Below are positions 1 through 12,200 of a stretch of DNA of 64,000 bases, one piece after another. Position numbers and translations under genes: made by a program. Source of the stretch: Styela clava. Taxonomy: Eukaryota > Chordata > Ascidiacea > Stolidobranchia > Styelidae. The notes under the pieces were generated by a model. That model did no database searches. It was not told the origin of the DNA and saw only the letters and a list, made by a program, of their open reading frames with translations. The stretch lies in the NCBI RefSeq assembly GCF_964204865.1, contig NC_135259.1:14022974-14086973 (forward strand), given 5' to 3'. Each line of letters opens with the position of its first letter. Within the stretch, counting starts at the first letter, position 1.

Positions 1-91
1 AAGACGCTTGTTTGAAAATTGGACCCTTATTTTTGTACCTGATATAGGGTACATGCCATGGCCGAGAGTGTGTGAATAAGCTGTATAAATT

Positions 92-290
92 TCATTTAAA
101 CGAATAGCAAATGTTCGTTATGACTTTCAACACAATGGGTGAATGTGAACAGGAATTTATTCCGTGGGCGTAGGCTAATAGTAAGGTGAATTGGGGTTCG
201 TGACACCCTTGTGAGATTTTATCAAAGTTTGCATTTAGCCGTGAAAATCGGGTCACGGTTGAGCTGAAATTGCGATGAGTCAGCAATACG
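92..290 (-). repeat. Dispersed repeat, copy 1
   Basis: This shares recognisable blocks with 3265-3475 in the same order and orientation: a segment around 'ttccgtgggcgta', then a TTTTAT-AAAGTTTGC block, then a block reading 'gggtcacggttgagctga'. Both copies are open for short distances on the minus strand with related peptides (Arg-Leu-x-Ala-Asn-Phe; Ala-Tyr-Ala-His-Gly), so it could be a decayed coding fragment of a mobile element. Family unknown. Confidence 0.55.
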
Positions 291-1080
291 TATTCTTACG
301 AAATAAATCAGGGAATAATTTAAGCACGGAACGATGATGAATATGTCATTGATTCTCCATTTTAATGGCCCTCTCATTCTTTATTTTAATTTACAAGTAA
401 ATCATACGGCAAAGAATTATTGCATACTGTGTGCCAAAATTATGTTATCGAATGTCGAAGGCCTAAGTTCGTAAAAGAATATAAGTAATATTTGTACATT
501 TCACTCAGATATGGCAACATTGCACTTTCGGCATAAATATTACATAATACTGTAATAAGTATTAACTCAATATCTATATTGTTAAACTAGTACACAAGAT
601 TACTTCCACTGAGTGGTAAATACCCAAATAATTTTTTTTAAGAGAAATTGTTTCGTGCTTGTAGTTCTCATATATATTACAGTAGCAAAACGCAGCAACG
701 CCCCAAAATTTCGCCTTTGAGGATAATAAAATTCTTGTGATTTTGATTTTTCCTCGTGGAAAACGTAATTATCGTTTTTATTTATTTGCGATATGTTGAT
801 GTGATAAAACTGAAAATTTTGAAACTAACATTTTTCTGAAAACATTATTGAAATTTGATTTTTGTAAGCTTTCTTTTTATTATTTTAGTGCGCCGTATTG
901 GATGATTTTTTGCAATTTCACAAGTGTCAATATACAATATCGATCTCCATAAGATAATAACAAAGAATAAGGACAAAGTATCGCACATATTTAGCCAGTC
1001 GACAGATGTATCCAGTATGATTATTTTACATTGAACGCAACTTCAATATGAAGTCCGATCCGTCTTGTCAACAAAATTGG

Positions 1081-1292
1081 GTGCTCCAGAAGTATATGTA
1101 CCAACATGTGGGTAACTAACTTTGTTTGCCTATTTTACATCAAGTTGTGTGAAGGGACTGAAATCTATGGACAAGGGGTATATTCACTTGGCTAACACAG
1201 ACAGTCCCCAAACTTGTAAGAGAACTAAAAGAAGAAAAATCGGAATAAAATTATGGCCTTACCCTAACCTGGTACACATACTACGGGAGTAC
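1081..1292. mobile_element. MITE (TTAGGGTTAGG-type family), copy 1
   Basis: The ends are inverted: GTGCTCCAGAAGTATATG on the left and the complement of CATACTACGGGAGTAC on the right. The right arm carries the family core reading ATGGCC-TTACCCTAACCTGGTACACA. The 9-bp word 'acaaaattg' lies just outside both ends (one extra G on the left), which fits a target-site duplication of a Mutator-like element. Family members recur at 5051, 10219, 37065, 51221 and 63919. It has no coding capacity. Confidence 0.7.
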
Positions 1293-3264
1293 ACAAAATT
1301 GACCCAAATAAAATCTATTAAATATTCAAATCAATTCATCTGATATGCAATTTAAAATTTTGTTTTTTTAGTATGAGATCATAATATAGCCCGATTTGTG
1401 GCTAGTATATATCATACATATATAAAAACAATAACTATAATATAAAAAGGCAAAAGGACTCATCAGTTTTATAGTATTCTAGAAATGTAGCCAGGTGATA
1501 ATGTTAAGCGTTGACAGGCAGTCAGTGAGATATTTTCTAACAGAAAAATATTAAAATCTTTCCTCATAGTTACTTATGCTATTGATAAAAATGAACACAC
1601 GTGCAATACCATTTACAAACATGTTTAAGCACATATTTTCAGCTATTTATTACCATAATCAGGTCTTGACTTTATATTGAAAGTGGCAGTTATCACCCTT
1701 TCCATCATTCAATCAACAATTTCGAATTCTTCAGTTCGCTCTATTACGACTGTTGTATCATAGTTCATCTGTGCCAAATCTGTTTCAGTCATAGTTGAGA
1801 ATACATACGTAGAAAACAACATTTAAGGCCATGTCAGGAATTGCGATCGAACGAAATATATTAATTGTATGTAATACGGTATTGCATAGTGTCAGCAATC
1901 ATTAAACATCACATAACTACTACGATATTTATTCTTTGATTAACTACAGTGTTTGAGATGGAAAAAAAGAAGTAACATTATAACTTTATTTTGGGTCAAA
2001 AATTAAGGTTAAGTTAAGAAACTATGATTATTTACAACGAGACAAGCTATTGCTAACGCGAAAGGGCTGTAAGCGATATTTCCATCTCACCATACTAGGC
2101 GGAACTCTTTGCTCCAATGACCTTGACAGACTAAACAAAACATTTTATTCGTTATGGATATGAATGAATTAGGCGTAGACCTGGTAATCAATTTCAATGT
2201 GTGGTAATATTGAATAGTTTCAAAATTTACGCGTCTTAATGGAACCAGTTAAATGAATATATTGATGGCGAAATATATATGCTCGTCTGAGGACCCAAAG
2301 CGCTATTTCATTTGTGATGTAAATGATCAACGCCAACTAAGATAAAGTATCATGCCAAACTAAAGCTGCCCAACCCGCGGTGTACGCCAGGCTAATTATT
2401 GTGGCCGTGCTATAGATGAGTTTGTACTAAACTGCACTAAACTGCTAAAGTATACTTCGAGATTTAGTTGTGATTGTTCCGGCCATCCACATCCAAATGT
2501 CGGTTCTCCTTATCACACAAGTATCAAGTCTTGCGTCCTGGTGGTATCGATGTTCATTTTTTTTTTATTTCTCGCTGATCTGTGCGTTTTTTTTCGACAA
2601 ATTCGAAAGCTATTGTGTGTTTATTGGCTACGAGACGATGAGAAAAATCATAGGAATAAATTTTGAGACCCTAAATGAATTTTCTGGTGTGAAAGTGGCT
2701 CGCGACACTACAAAGTTTGTGCAGGCCTGTGTTAAAACTACGCATGGTGACTGGTTACTGTAGAACATGGACGTATTTTCAAGCATAAAGCGTAATCAAT
2801 CGCAGTTAGTAGTATTTCTAGTTTTACTTTAGGTTGAGTCGGTATCAAACGCTTCATATCAAATATAAAACGTCTGGGAACGTTTTAAGTAAACTGAATA
2901 TTTTATACAAAATACAGCTCTAATACCTGTAATTCATTTCAAATGTGAATGAAATTTTGTGTAAAAAATTCGACAATAAGTCATGATGAAATTAATGAAT
3001 TTTTGTTTTAGTTGAAGTTCTGTTATAAGATGACGAGTGGCTCCCAAAATTAATGAATAATGTCACAACCAAGGCTGTCCAGAAGCATAGAAAATTTCCA
3101 ATCAACTGCGATTTCATAGGCTCGGACACAATATCGGCCCAATTGACATTGTATTATCACAATAAATATTATTACAATGATATAGAGAACCACGAACTGG
3201 TCCGAAGTCAATTGCAATCTTTTTTAACCTTAACAAAAGTTTCATTCCAATGATTACCCAACGA

Positions 3265-3475
3265 ATAGACGATATGGCTTTCAACACTATGTGGGAGTAT
3301 AAACAAAAGTTGTTCAAATCCCTTTCTCCTATAACAAAAAGAAATCCTAAGTTTTTATTTCCGTGGGCGTAAGCAAATATCAGAGCCAAATATGATTCAT
3401 AGTCACGTTGTGATGTTTTATTAAAGTTTGCTTTCAATCGTGAACATCGGGTCATGGTTGAGCTGAAATACCGAT
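3265..3475 (-). repeat. Dispersed repeat, copy 2
   Basis: Second copy of the repeat at 92-290, sharing its three blocks in order ('ttccgtgggcgta', the TTTTAT-AAAGTTTGC stretch, 'ggttgagctga') with an extra 30-40 bp insertion near 3300-3350. Divergence between the copies suggests old insertions. Confidence 0.55.
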
Positions 3476-4623
3476 ATGTTTTCTACAAAAAATTAAGTGA
3501 ATTTTAAGCATGAAACAATGATAAATAAGGTATGACGGTTTCCAATGGTCGTCACGGCCCAACTGTCATCTCTATGCAACCAGCATGGCCAAAATTTTTG
3601 AAAAATTACGTGTTAAAAACTTTGCGCTATTTTAAGTTAGAATGCCAAATGTTATCGGCAAAAGGTTCTTATAGACAGACAATTTATATTTGATAATACA
3701 CTGAGATTGTAACAATGCATATTTGACTTAACATTTTTTACAGAATAATAGTATTGTCGGTTCAGGAAGTACACTATACGTATGATTATTCCCATTGAAG
3801 GTCTCACTGTCTTATTTTCTCATTTTCTAGAGGAGATGAACATCGCATGACAGGGAGAGTTGACACGAGTTTGCATCAAGGTTCATTTCTCCAAACTCTC
3901 TTTTGTCACGAAAATGTTCGTCAAATCTAGACATCTGTTCTTTCTTGATGTTTTTATTTGCCTTCTTAACGTAAGAAAAGATGAACGTCCATGTTGGAAC
4001 CTCAACCTCGTGCTTGTTTTATAGCAATATTTTAAATTACTAATCCGATTTATAAACAACTGTATGTAATTCAAAAAATTGTATCCTGCACATAAATGTC
4101 ACATGTATTTTGCCGGCTGAAAGATGGCTTCAGTATGAATATTTATTCGCAAATGCTCATTCAACAGGATGCCTGGACATGGAACAGTACATTGTGATTT
4201 ATTCAAACTTACGATAACAATACTTGTACAAAATATTTTTTTCTTGTTTTGCAATATTTGTAGTTTATTTATTTTTTTATCGGTGTAAGTTGAATAAGAT
4301 CGTATCTAATTCTTTTCACGGTGAGTTTTATCCCTCGTTTAAAAGTAATATCAAATGCATCATGTTACATAGCCGACAGTGGAAAGATTTTTGTCCGGTT
4401 CTCACTCTACTTTATCAGTTTATTTTCGGGAAATAATAATAATTTCGTTCACAATAAAAAGAATAATTCTCTGCAAAAAAGTAGTTCAATTTAAAAGACT
4501 CCAAGGAATTTTTCAAGAGCCATGAAAGTAACTTATAAGGTAATATATTGGCAATATGCCCATACGCTCCTGTATTTCGTTTTTTCCATATCGATGCATT
4601 TCGTGCACCATTTTACGATATAC

Positions 4624-7600
4624 CTTCACAATCAGGGCGCTCGCAAACTATTGTATCTTTGGCGTCCCCCGGGCAGCCAGAAGCAAGGCCATTATCTGAC
4701 CGACAAAATCTCATTCGTGAAATTTCTCCAGATCCACAAGTAACGCTACATGAACTTGATATCCATGGTCCCCACGAAGAATGTTCTGAAAATATATATT
4801 TGCATTGAGTTGTGATTAATTTGCACTGGAGTATTAAAATATTTTTGTTGACGTCTGTATAATTGATTACATCACTTCAATCACTTTGCCATCGTGTTGG
4901 CATTGCAAAAAATGATAAATATATGCAAAAGTGGGTTACAGAAAAATCTAAGATATAATTGACTACAGTCGTGATATTGGAATCTGTTATTGTTTGGGTC
5001 GCCTGATTAGGCTTCTCTACAACAATCCAGAACATGATATATTAAAAATGGGGTACTCCTGAAGAAAGCGCACCAAGATGTCGCACAACCTGAACCATAA
5101 CCTGGTACACAACCTGAGTTCAGGCTGTGCGCCATCTTGGTGCGAATACTTCAGCAGTTAGGCGATCGATTATATACAACGAAAAATGAATGGATATCGA
5201 TTGTCTTATACAAATAGACAACAGAATATTAATTACTATATTATATACGTTATTGTGCAGTTCAAAAAGTCACTTAGATTATAAAAAGTAGTAATTTCTT
5301 GCTTTGGCCTAAATATTGCTCAAGGTTTTTCAAAAGCCTAGATAGTATTGACATTACCAACCATCCAAAAAAAGAATTCAACCAAATATCCTTCTCGAAT
5401 GTTATTTTTAAGATTGCTACACAAATAGTGACAGTGTCTGTGCGAAATGGAAATACTTTGATACATGCGAAGGCATTAAAGAAGCAGGAAATAGCACCGC
5501 GCAAGTAGTAATGGCAGACGTGTGGATGAGTGTTTCAAGCCTTGGACGGGTTCTTTTTTTCTGTAATAATTACTGGAGAAAAAGTTAGGTTCACATTCTT
5601 CTGTGTAATCTTAGTTTCAGTGTCATGGAATGAATTATCGAAACTGTATCAAGATTAACTATACCCTCACATTCGGGATTTTCACACGCTATCTTATCTG
5701 TAGAGTCACCAAGGCAACCCACAGCTAATCCTCTATCAGATCGACAAAACCTTATTCGTGAAATTTCTCCAGTTCCACAAGTGACGCTACACTTGCCAGC
5801 TATCCAGGGTCCCCAAGTAAATGCCTCTGGGAAAAGGTTTAATGGTGTATTCAACGACTACTTGGGTTTTTACATTTTCCAATGTTTATGTATAATGTTT
5901 CATTTATTTAAATTGAAATTATAACAATTGAAGTTAAAATAAAACATGCAGTTCACATTGCGATATTGTTGGATTTTGCTGAATACAAATAATCGTTTTT
6001 GTTTCACTGGCATTTGAATTGAGGTCAGTGCTTACAATTCTTCTTTTATTGGTTAGCACGGGCTTGTCCTTTATCCATTTATGCACTATCTTCAAAAATA
6101 ATAGAACCCGCTATCGCTATTTCAAGGCGATTCTCGAGAGTAGATAATTTCACTTAGTTTTATTCACCTTCACAAACAGGTTCTTCGCACGCGACTTTCT
6201 CTTCAGATATGCCAGGGCAGTCATCAGCCCTTTCTCCATTCAGCCTACAGTGTCGAAGTCTGAATATTTCCCCATTTCCACAAGTGACGCTACATCCGAA
6301 CGACAACCAATCTCCCCAGGCAGATATTTCTGTCCACGAAAGTATACATTTGTTGAAATCCAATAATTGATGATTAAAATAAGAGTTCAATGTTAAACGA
6401 AGGTCAAACAACGAAGATCAAAAACGCACATTTTCTGATGAAAATCCCGATAGTGTGACCATTTTATCTTGAAAGAAGGCAAACTCTCTATATCACTAGA
6501 GTATTTTATTAACTCATTTACGTCAAAGTGAAGACAATTTTTAATGACATGTTAACATGTATTTGGTACATTCCATTTCGTGCTCACTTTCGAAATTAAA
6601 ATGGGAAAAATGACGTGCCAGAGTAAAAAAAGCGAATTAAATAAGCTAAATTTCGAATATTGTAGGTCTCATGGGATATTGGAAAAAATAATAATGAATA
6701 ATAAAAAAACTGCCAACGAGGTTTTGGATAATATGCTACAGGATGATGAACATAATTGTGTTATAGTTACCTTCACAGCTGGGCTCGTAACACTTTTCGA
6801 ACATGTTTGTAATGCCTTCGCATTTTCCATTGTCCACATTCCCGAGCGGCGATTCACAATGTCGTATTTTGATAACCATTCCTTCTCCACACGATACACT
6901 ACATTTCGAAGATGACCATGAACTCCATGCGTATGTAGGATCTATAAAAAGTATGTCTAAATTCATTTGCAAGTACAAGTTGAGTGATTTTGCTGAATTG
7001 GTCTCTATATATGTAGGCATATGCAAATATGGAGACGGGGTGTGGCAATTTTAAAATTCGATGCAAGCACTACTCATATATACATAGCTTAATTTACAGA
7101 CTTGATATTTCTCCGCCTTTAGTCCATACGTAGCACTGTGCCGTATACGTATGTTTCAAAATTAGGTATTAATTAGTAGTAGACTATACATAAGTTAGTG
7201 AAACCATGAAGTATATTGCCATTGTAAAAGTGCTAACGAAAATGGAATATACAGACTGAAGCAAAACTAAATATATGATTCTTTGATACCAGTAGTGTTA
7301 ACTAAAAGTATTTCACTTATTCCAATATGTTACATATTTTGTACTAATTACAATCAAAAGCATTCTTACCATAAAACACGATTGAAACTTCCCAATTTGA
7401 GTAGCGAATTGATGTAATTCCATTTCTCGTGGAACCTTCATACCTGGATAACCCGTCAGTTTTCCATACTGTAAATCTCCCACCCTCGTTTGCTATAAAA
7501 TAATGAGGTATATAATGAGTTAATTTTTACCGATATTAGATTCTCAATTTACCTGGATATATAAAACAAAACACTCAACACTCTTAAAGTATACTTAATT

Positions 7601-9221
7601 CAAAAGAATAATATTAACTTTATCACGTTTTATATTAGTTTTTTAGATTTTTTCATTTGAATTTTATCGTCTGGCAACAGCACAAACTCACAACAAAAAG
7701 TTAAATGTAACAAAACAGAATTGTTTTCTAACTCCTATTCCCACCATTAATAACTCCACTGTGGGCAGCAGCAGTGCATATGTAGGAATCATCTGTATAA
7801 ATATCAGTTCCCCATAACACAGGTTTCTCCCAAGTTGGAAGTGGGCATCCAGGTGGACAAATAACGTCAAACTTAGTTTCCAAGAATTCGCTCGATATTG
7901 AAGTACATGATACATTATCTTAAATACAAGAGTAATATATGAATATATATAATTCAGTTGATTATAATAAATAATTCTCATAATAATTGTTCATTATTTA
8001 CTATTTGAGGTACAAGTCTTATTATCCCGTGATATAATGCGTTATGGTTATTACATACAACCCTTGAAAGTAAAGAGATATGTGGCAATCTAGCGACCCA
8101 TAGCACTATTGCAAAACTGCATATTTTGCAAAACAAATATAATGTAGCAAGTGCTGTAAAACTGTATTAAACGGTTCTAGGAAAATTCGCCGTAGGAAAT
8201 TTCGCCGCATAGGAAAAATCGCCGCAAGAGCATTTTGCTGTAAAACAAGTATTTGTGAGAAAATCATTTGGGTTCTTGAAGTCCCTTTTTATTTAAAAAA
8301 GATTTGTTATTTAAGAGCTTACCCTTGTTTTTATCACAAATACTTATTTTACAGCAAAATGCTTATGCGGCGATTTTTTATGCTGCGAATTTTCCTATGC
8401 GGCCAAATTTCCTACGGCGAAATTTCCTGCCGCGAATTTGCGGTCACTGTAATAGACACCATAATATCACACATATAAATTTTTGATCGTGAAAAACAGC
8501 TTCTAACGTTTTTGATATCTGCAATATGCACGAGAAAGCTGCAAAATAATACTGCAAAAAAATCTACACTGACCTGAGCATCTTCTAGAGTTGAAACATT
8601 TTGCGTACTCGATCGGCGACTCTTTTCCGCATAATCTTGAGAAAACGACTTTTTTTCTTTTCTCCAAACATTTTCGTGTTCTATTCATATAGCCTATGCC
8701 ACAATTAACGCTGCATTCGCCTTCCCATGCAGACCATAAATATTCTAAAAATTGAATGCAATGTATTATTAATGGAGCATGTAAATATAAATATCAATTT
8801 TCAACATTTGCAATGGCTTTCTACTTTTCAATGCTTTTGCTCTTTACAAATTTACGAAACTGACGACAAAATGTTCAGCAAGAGTTTCCTTTTAAACGTT
8901 CAAAACATTAATTTTGTATTTAGAAGTAAGAAAATGTTATGATATATGACAACATGAATTATAGAACTAATTTTAACTTGTTTCAAAAAAAATTTTCATT
9001 CCAACTCATTCATTTTATGGAATATATGACTGATTTATTTATTGACTTTTGTGTTATTGAAATTATTTTTTGGATCCGGGTTAATATTGAGAATACCATT
9101 AGACTAAATCAATCGCATTATCATTTTGGTTTAATATGTAAGTAATTACCCATTCCCAAGAATATAGGTTTCAGAGAATAAAGTTCTTACTTTCTTATTA
9201 TAAAACAACGTAAATTAGTAA

Positions 9222-9257
<36 letters not shown>

Positions 9258-12200
9258 GATTTAATTTCTATGTAACCATACAGCCTGTAATGCATTCAAA
9301 TATATATGTTTACCAATATATTATACTGTATTGAAACACAGAATTTATATTCCAGTCTTACTTGGCACTCCCATCGCATCACAATTTGGCAGAAAGCACA
9401 GGTCAATGTCGAAATCAAATCCACCACATTTATCAGAATCAATTGTGTCGTTATCTTTATCGAGACAATATCGTTGCATTATCATTTCTCCTTCCCCACA
9501 AGTAACAGTACATGTTTCATCCCACGAACTCCAATGATATCCTTCGTGAAAAGAGTTGATAATTTAATTTCTACGAGCTTTTATGAAAAACATACTAGTA
9601 TTTTATCTGAATTTATTCTCACCTAGAGAAGCTTCTTCAATTGTTTCGTTGATCCAAGTCAAAAAATTTTGCACTTTTGTATAAATACCCGGTAGCTCTT
9701 TCGCCCCACAATGTATGGGCCCAAAACTAATTATGCCGTACAGAAAACTTGTACCACTTGTTTTGCATATCAAAGGACCGCCGCTGTCTCCTCCACACGT
9801 ATCTGCACCGCCTTCTGTGTGTCTGTTGAAAACTTATTTCATCACAATTGCGATTAATTAAAGTGCGAATAAGTGAAAGTTGAAAAATAGCAAGTTGTGA
9901 AATAATTACAAAAGTAATTGTGTCCCAATGCAATCTATTGTAAACGATTTTCTTGAGTACGTAGTTTGTTGTTAAAAAAACAACTTTATTTCTGTCGGAA
10001 ATTTAAAAAAATATTTATAACTTCAATATCGAACCTGGGTGATTGTTTGACTTGACTTTTGCCACCATGCTTTGTCAAAAATCAAAAAAAAAATAATAAT
10101 AATTCACATCGATATATTTATATTGGGGTTTTACGTTACGATTGTACAGAATTGGTGGTTTCAAAAATAAGGGTATTGTGAAGTTATTTATCAAAGAAAT
10201 GGGGGCAACACAGATTGTTTGGTACTACCGTAGTATGTTTACCAATTTAGGGTTAGGCCATAATTTTATTTTGTATAATCGAATTTTCAATTGCGCTTCA
10301 GTGTTTGATGAAATAATTAGAGTTGGTCTGACGACTCAAACCTCAATATTGTCTCCATTAAAATAAATTTCGCTTGTTTTCTCAAGTAACATCTTTTCCC
10401 TCTGTAAATGTTTGTGGTCATGAGAACTACTTTCAAAAAATAGCATAATTAATCATAATTTGGCCTTCAATCAATAATGAATCCTGAAACTGCATGTTTA
10501 ATTTGAGATAACATGAAACACTAGTTTCAATATTATACTGTATATTATTATTATTAGGTACTTCTCATACATAGGGCACCAAAGTCTCAAGTGCCCGGGG
10601 TCTTTCAAAATGTTAAAAGCATGATCCGGCCCTGGACAGGATATACTGAACTTTTGAATTCTAGAAACCTTCATTACCGTATCGTCCACCATACAAGTAT
10701 GAATACTGATAAGTTTATAACAATAAAATGAGCTCACAGAAGAGAATTAAGTATAGTCGGTGTGTTAACACTTTTGTTAATAAGTAACTTAATTAACACT
10801 TTTCTGCTTAGAGTGGTTGAGAGGGGTACAGCTACCATACCTATATCCCGGTATCGGTATTTCGGCAAAAAATCATTAGAAATATTGGGCGTCAATAAGT
10901 AACGGTACACTACATTTAAAAATACTGGTAAAGTATGTATAAAAAAACAAATATCGGATTTAGTGGCGACTGACGCCTTTTAAGTATTGAAGTTACAGTG
11001 AAATGCAATTCAAAACAATTAATCACTGATCTTTTCAACAGTAGTGTTAAAAAGCGTAAGTGGTTTAGCGTTTAAATGGCATTTCACAGTTACTTTCTGA
11101 AGTTACGAAAAAATGGTACTTAAAAAAAATTTAATGACTGACCGTTTTTAACAGTAACACTCAGTAACACTGTTAAAAAGCGCCATTCGTTCATTGTTTA
11201 AATGGCATTTTACCGTTACAATTCGAAGTTACTATAAAATTCTCTTTGAAACTTGTAATGACTGACGCTTTTTAACAGTAATACTGTTGAAAAGATCCAG
11301 TCATTCAACGTTTGAACAGCATTTCACCGTAACTGTAAAATGGTGATAATATTTTATTTCACTGAAGATATTAGTTTGGGTTACACCGCTCTAACTCAAT
11401 TTTAGTGGTTCCCAAACGGTGCCAATACCTACAATACCCCATTACCTACAATAGAAAAGACACCTACAAAAGAATCAGACATCAACATTGTCTCGGTTGA
11501 AAAAATTTAGCTTGTTTTTCTTTCTCAAGTATCATCCTAAATGTTTATAGTCATGATAACTATTTTAAAAAAATATGAAAATAATCATAATTTGGCTCCA
11601 ATCAGTATAAATACTGAAACTTACTTTCAACTTCAAATAAAACGGAACACTAGTTACATTCCTATTATTATATTTCATATATAGGACACCAAAGTCTTGA
11701 GCGCATATGGCCTCTAAAGGCAGGATTCGGCACCGGTTATACCGGGTGTACTCAAGCTTCGTTTACTGCATTGCTGCAGCACGGGTATGAGATAACCAAC
11801 CTATGACCAAATGTCCTAAAAATCCGCATTTGTTTGTATATAATCATTCGTTTTATGCCACTTCGTGGTCAGGGTTACAAACGAGAAGGCGCCGGATCTT
11901 TTGTTACGGGGTTTCATTATTAATATTCACTCTCTTCTCTAGATTTTTAGAATATGGTTTAATTTACTAGAGTACCTAACGAAATATAAATATATAGTCT
12001 CTTGTTCAATATAGAAAACTGACCCGGCACAGACAGTGTTTGCTGGAATCGTGGTTCCGTGTTTTTCGTGCCATTCCTGACATTGATTATTGTCTATTAT
12101 TTTTACTTCGGCTTCTTGTAAATATTGATGCAAATTTCCATCTGTTTTGAAAACAAGAAAATAATAGTGCAGATACAACTAGTAAATTGTAGAGAAAAGG

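Larger units (their letters stand above)
1..4623. other. Gene-poor stretch 3' of the mosaic protease gene
   Basis: I see no exon that I can defend here. The mosaic protease gene (minus strand) must continue to lower coordinates, because its exon at 4624-4785 ends in phase 1 at a good donor, but no further TSP1 exon (Trp-x-x-Trp, Cys-Ser-Val-Thr-Cys) or obvious terminal exon was found. The stretch holds two copies of a dispersed repeat (about 92-290 and 3265-3475) and one MITE (1081-1292). Short open frames such as 2470-2763 (plus) lack splice or family support. Confidence 0.5.

Noticed and set aside
2470..2763. 97-codon open frame on the plus strand
   Set aside because: It starts with GTG, not ATG, has no splice sites in fitting places and no family similarity; composition alone can explain it.
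9306..9626. 106-codon open frame on the plus strand
   Set aside because: It is antisense to the TSP1 exon at 9541-9362.
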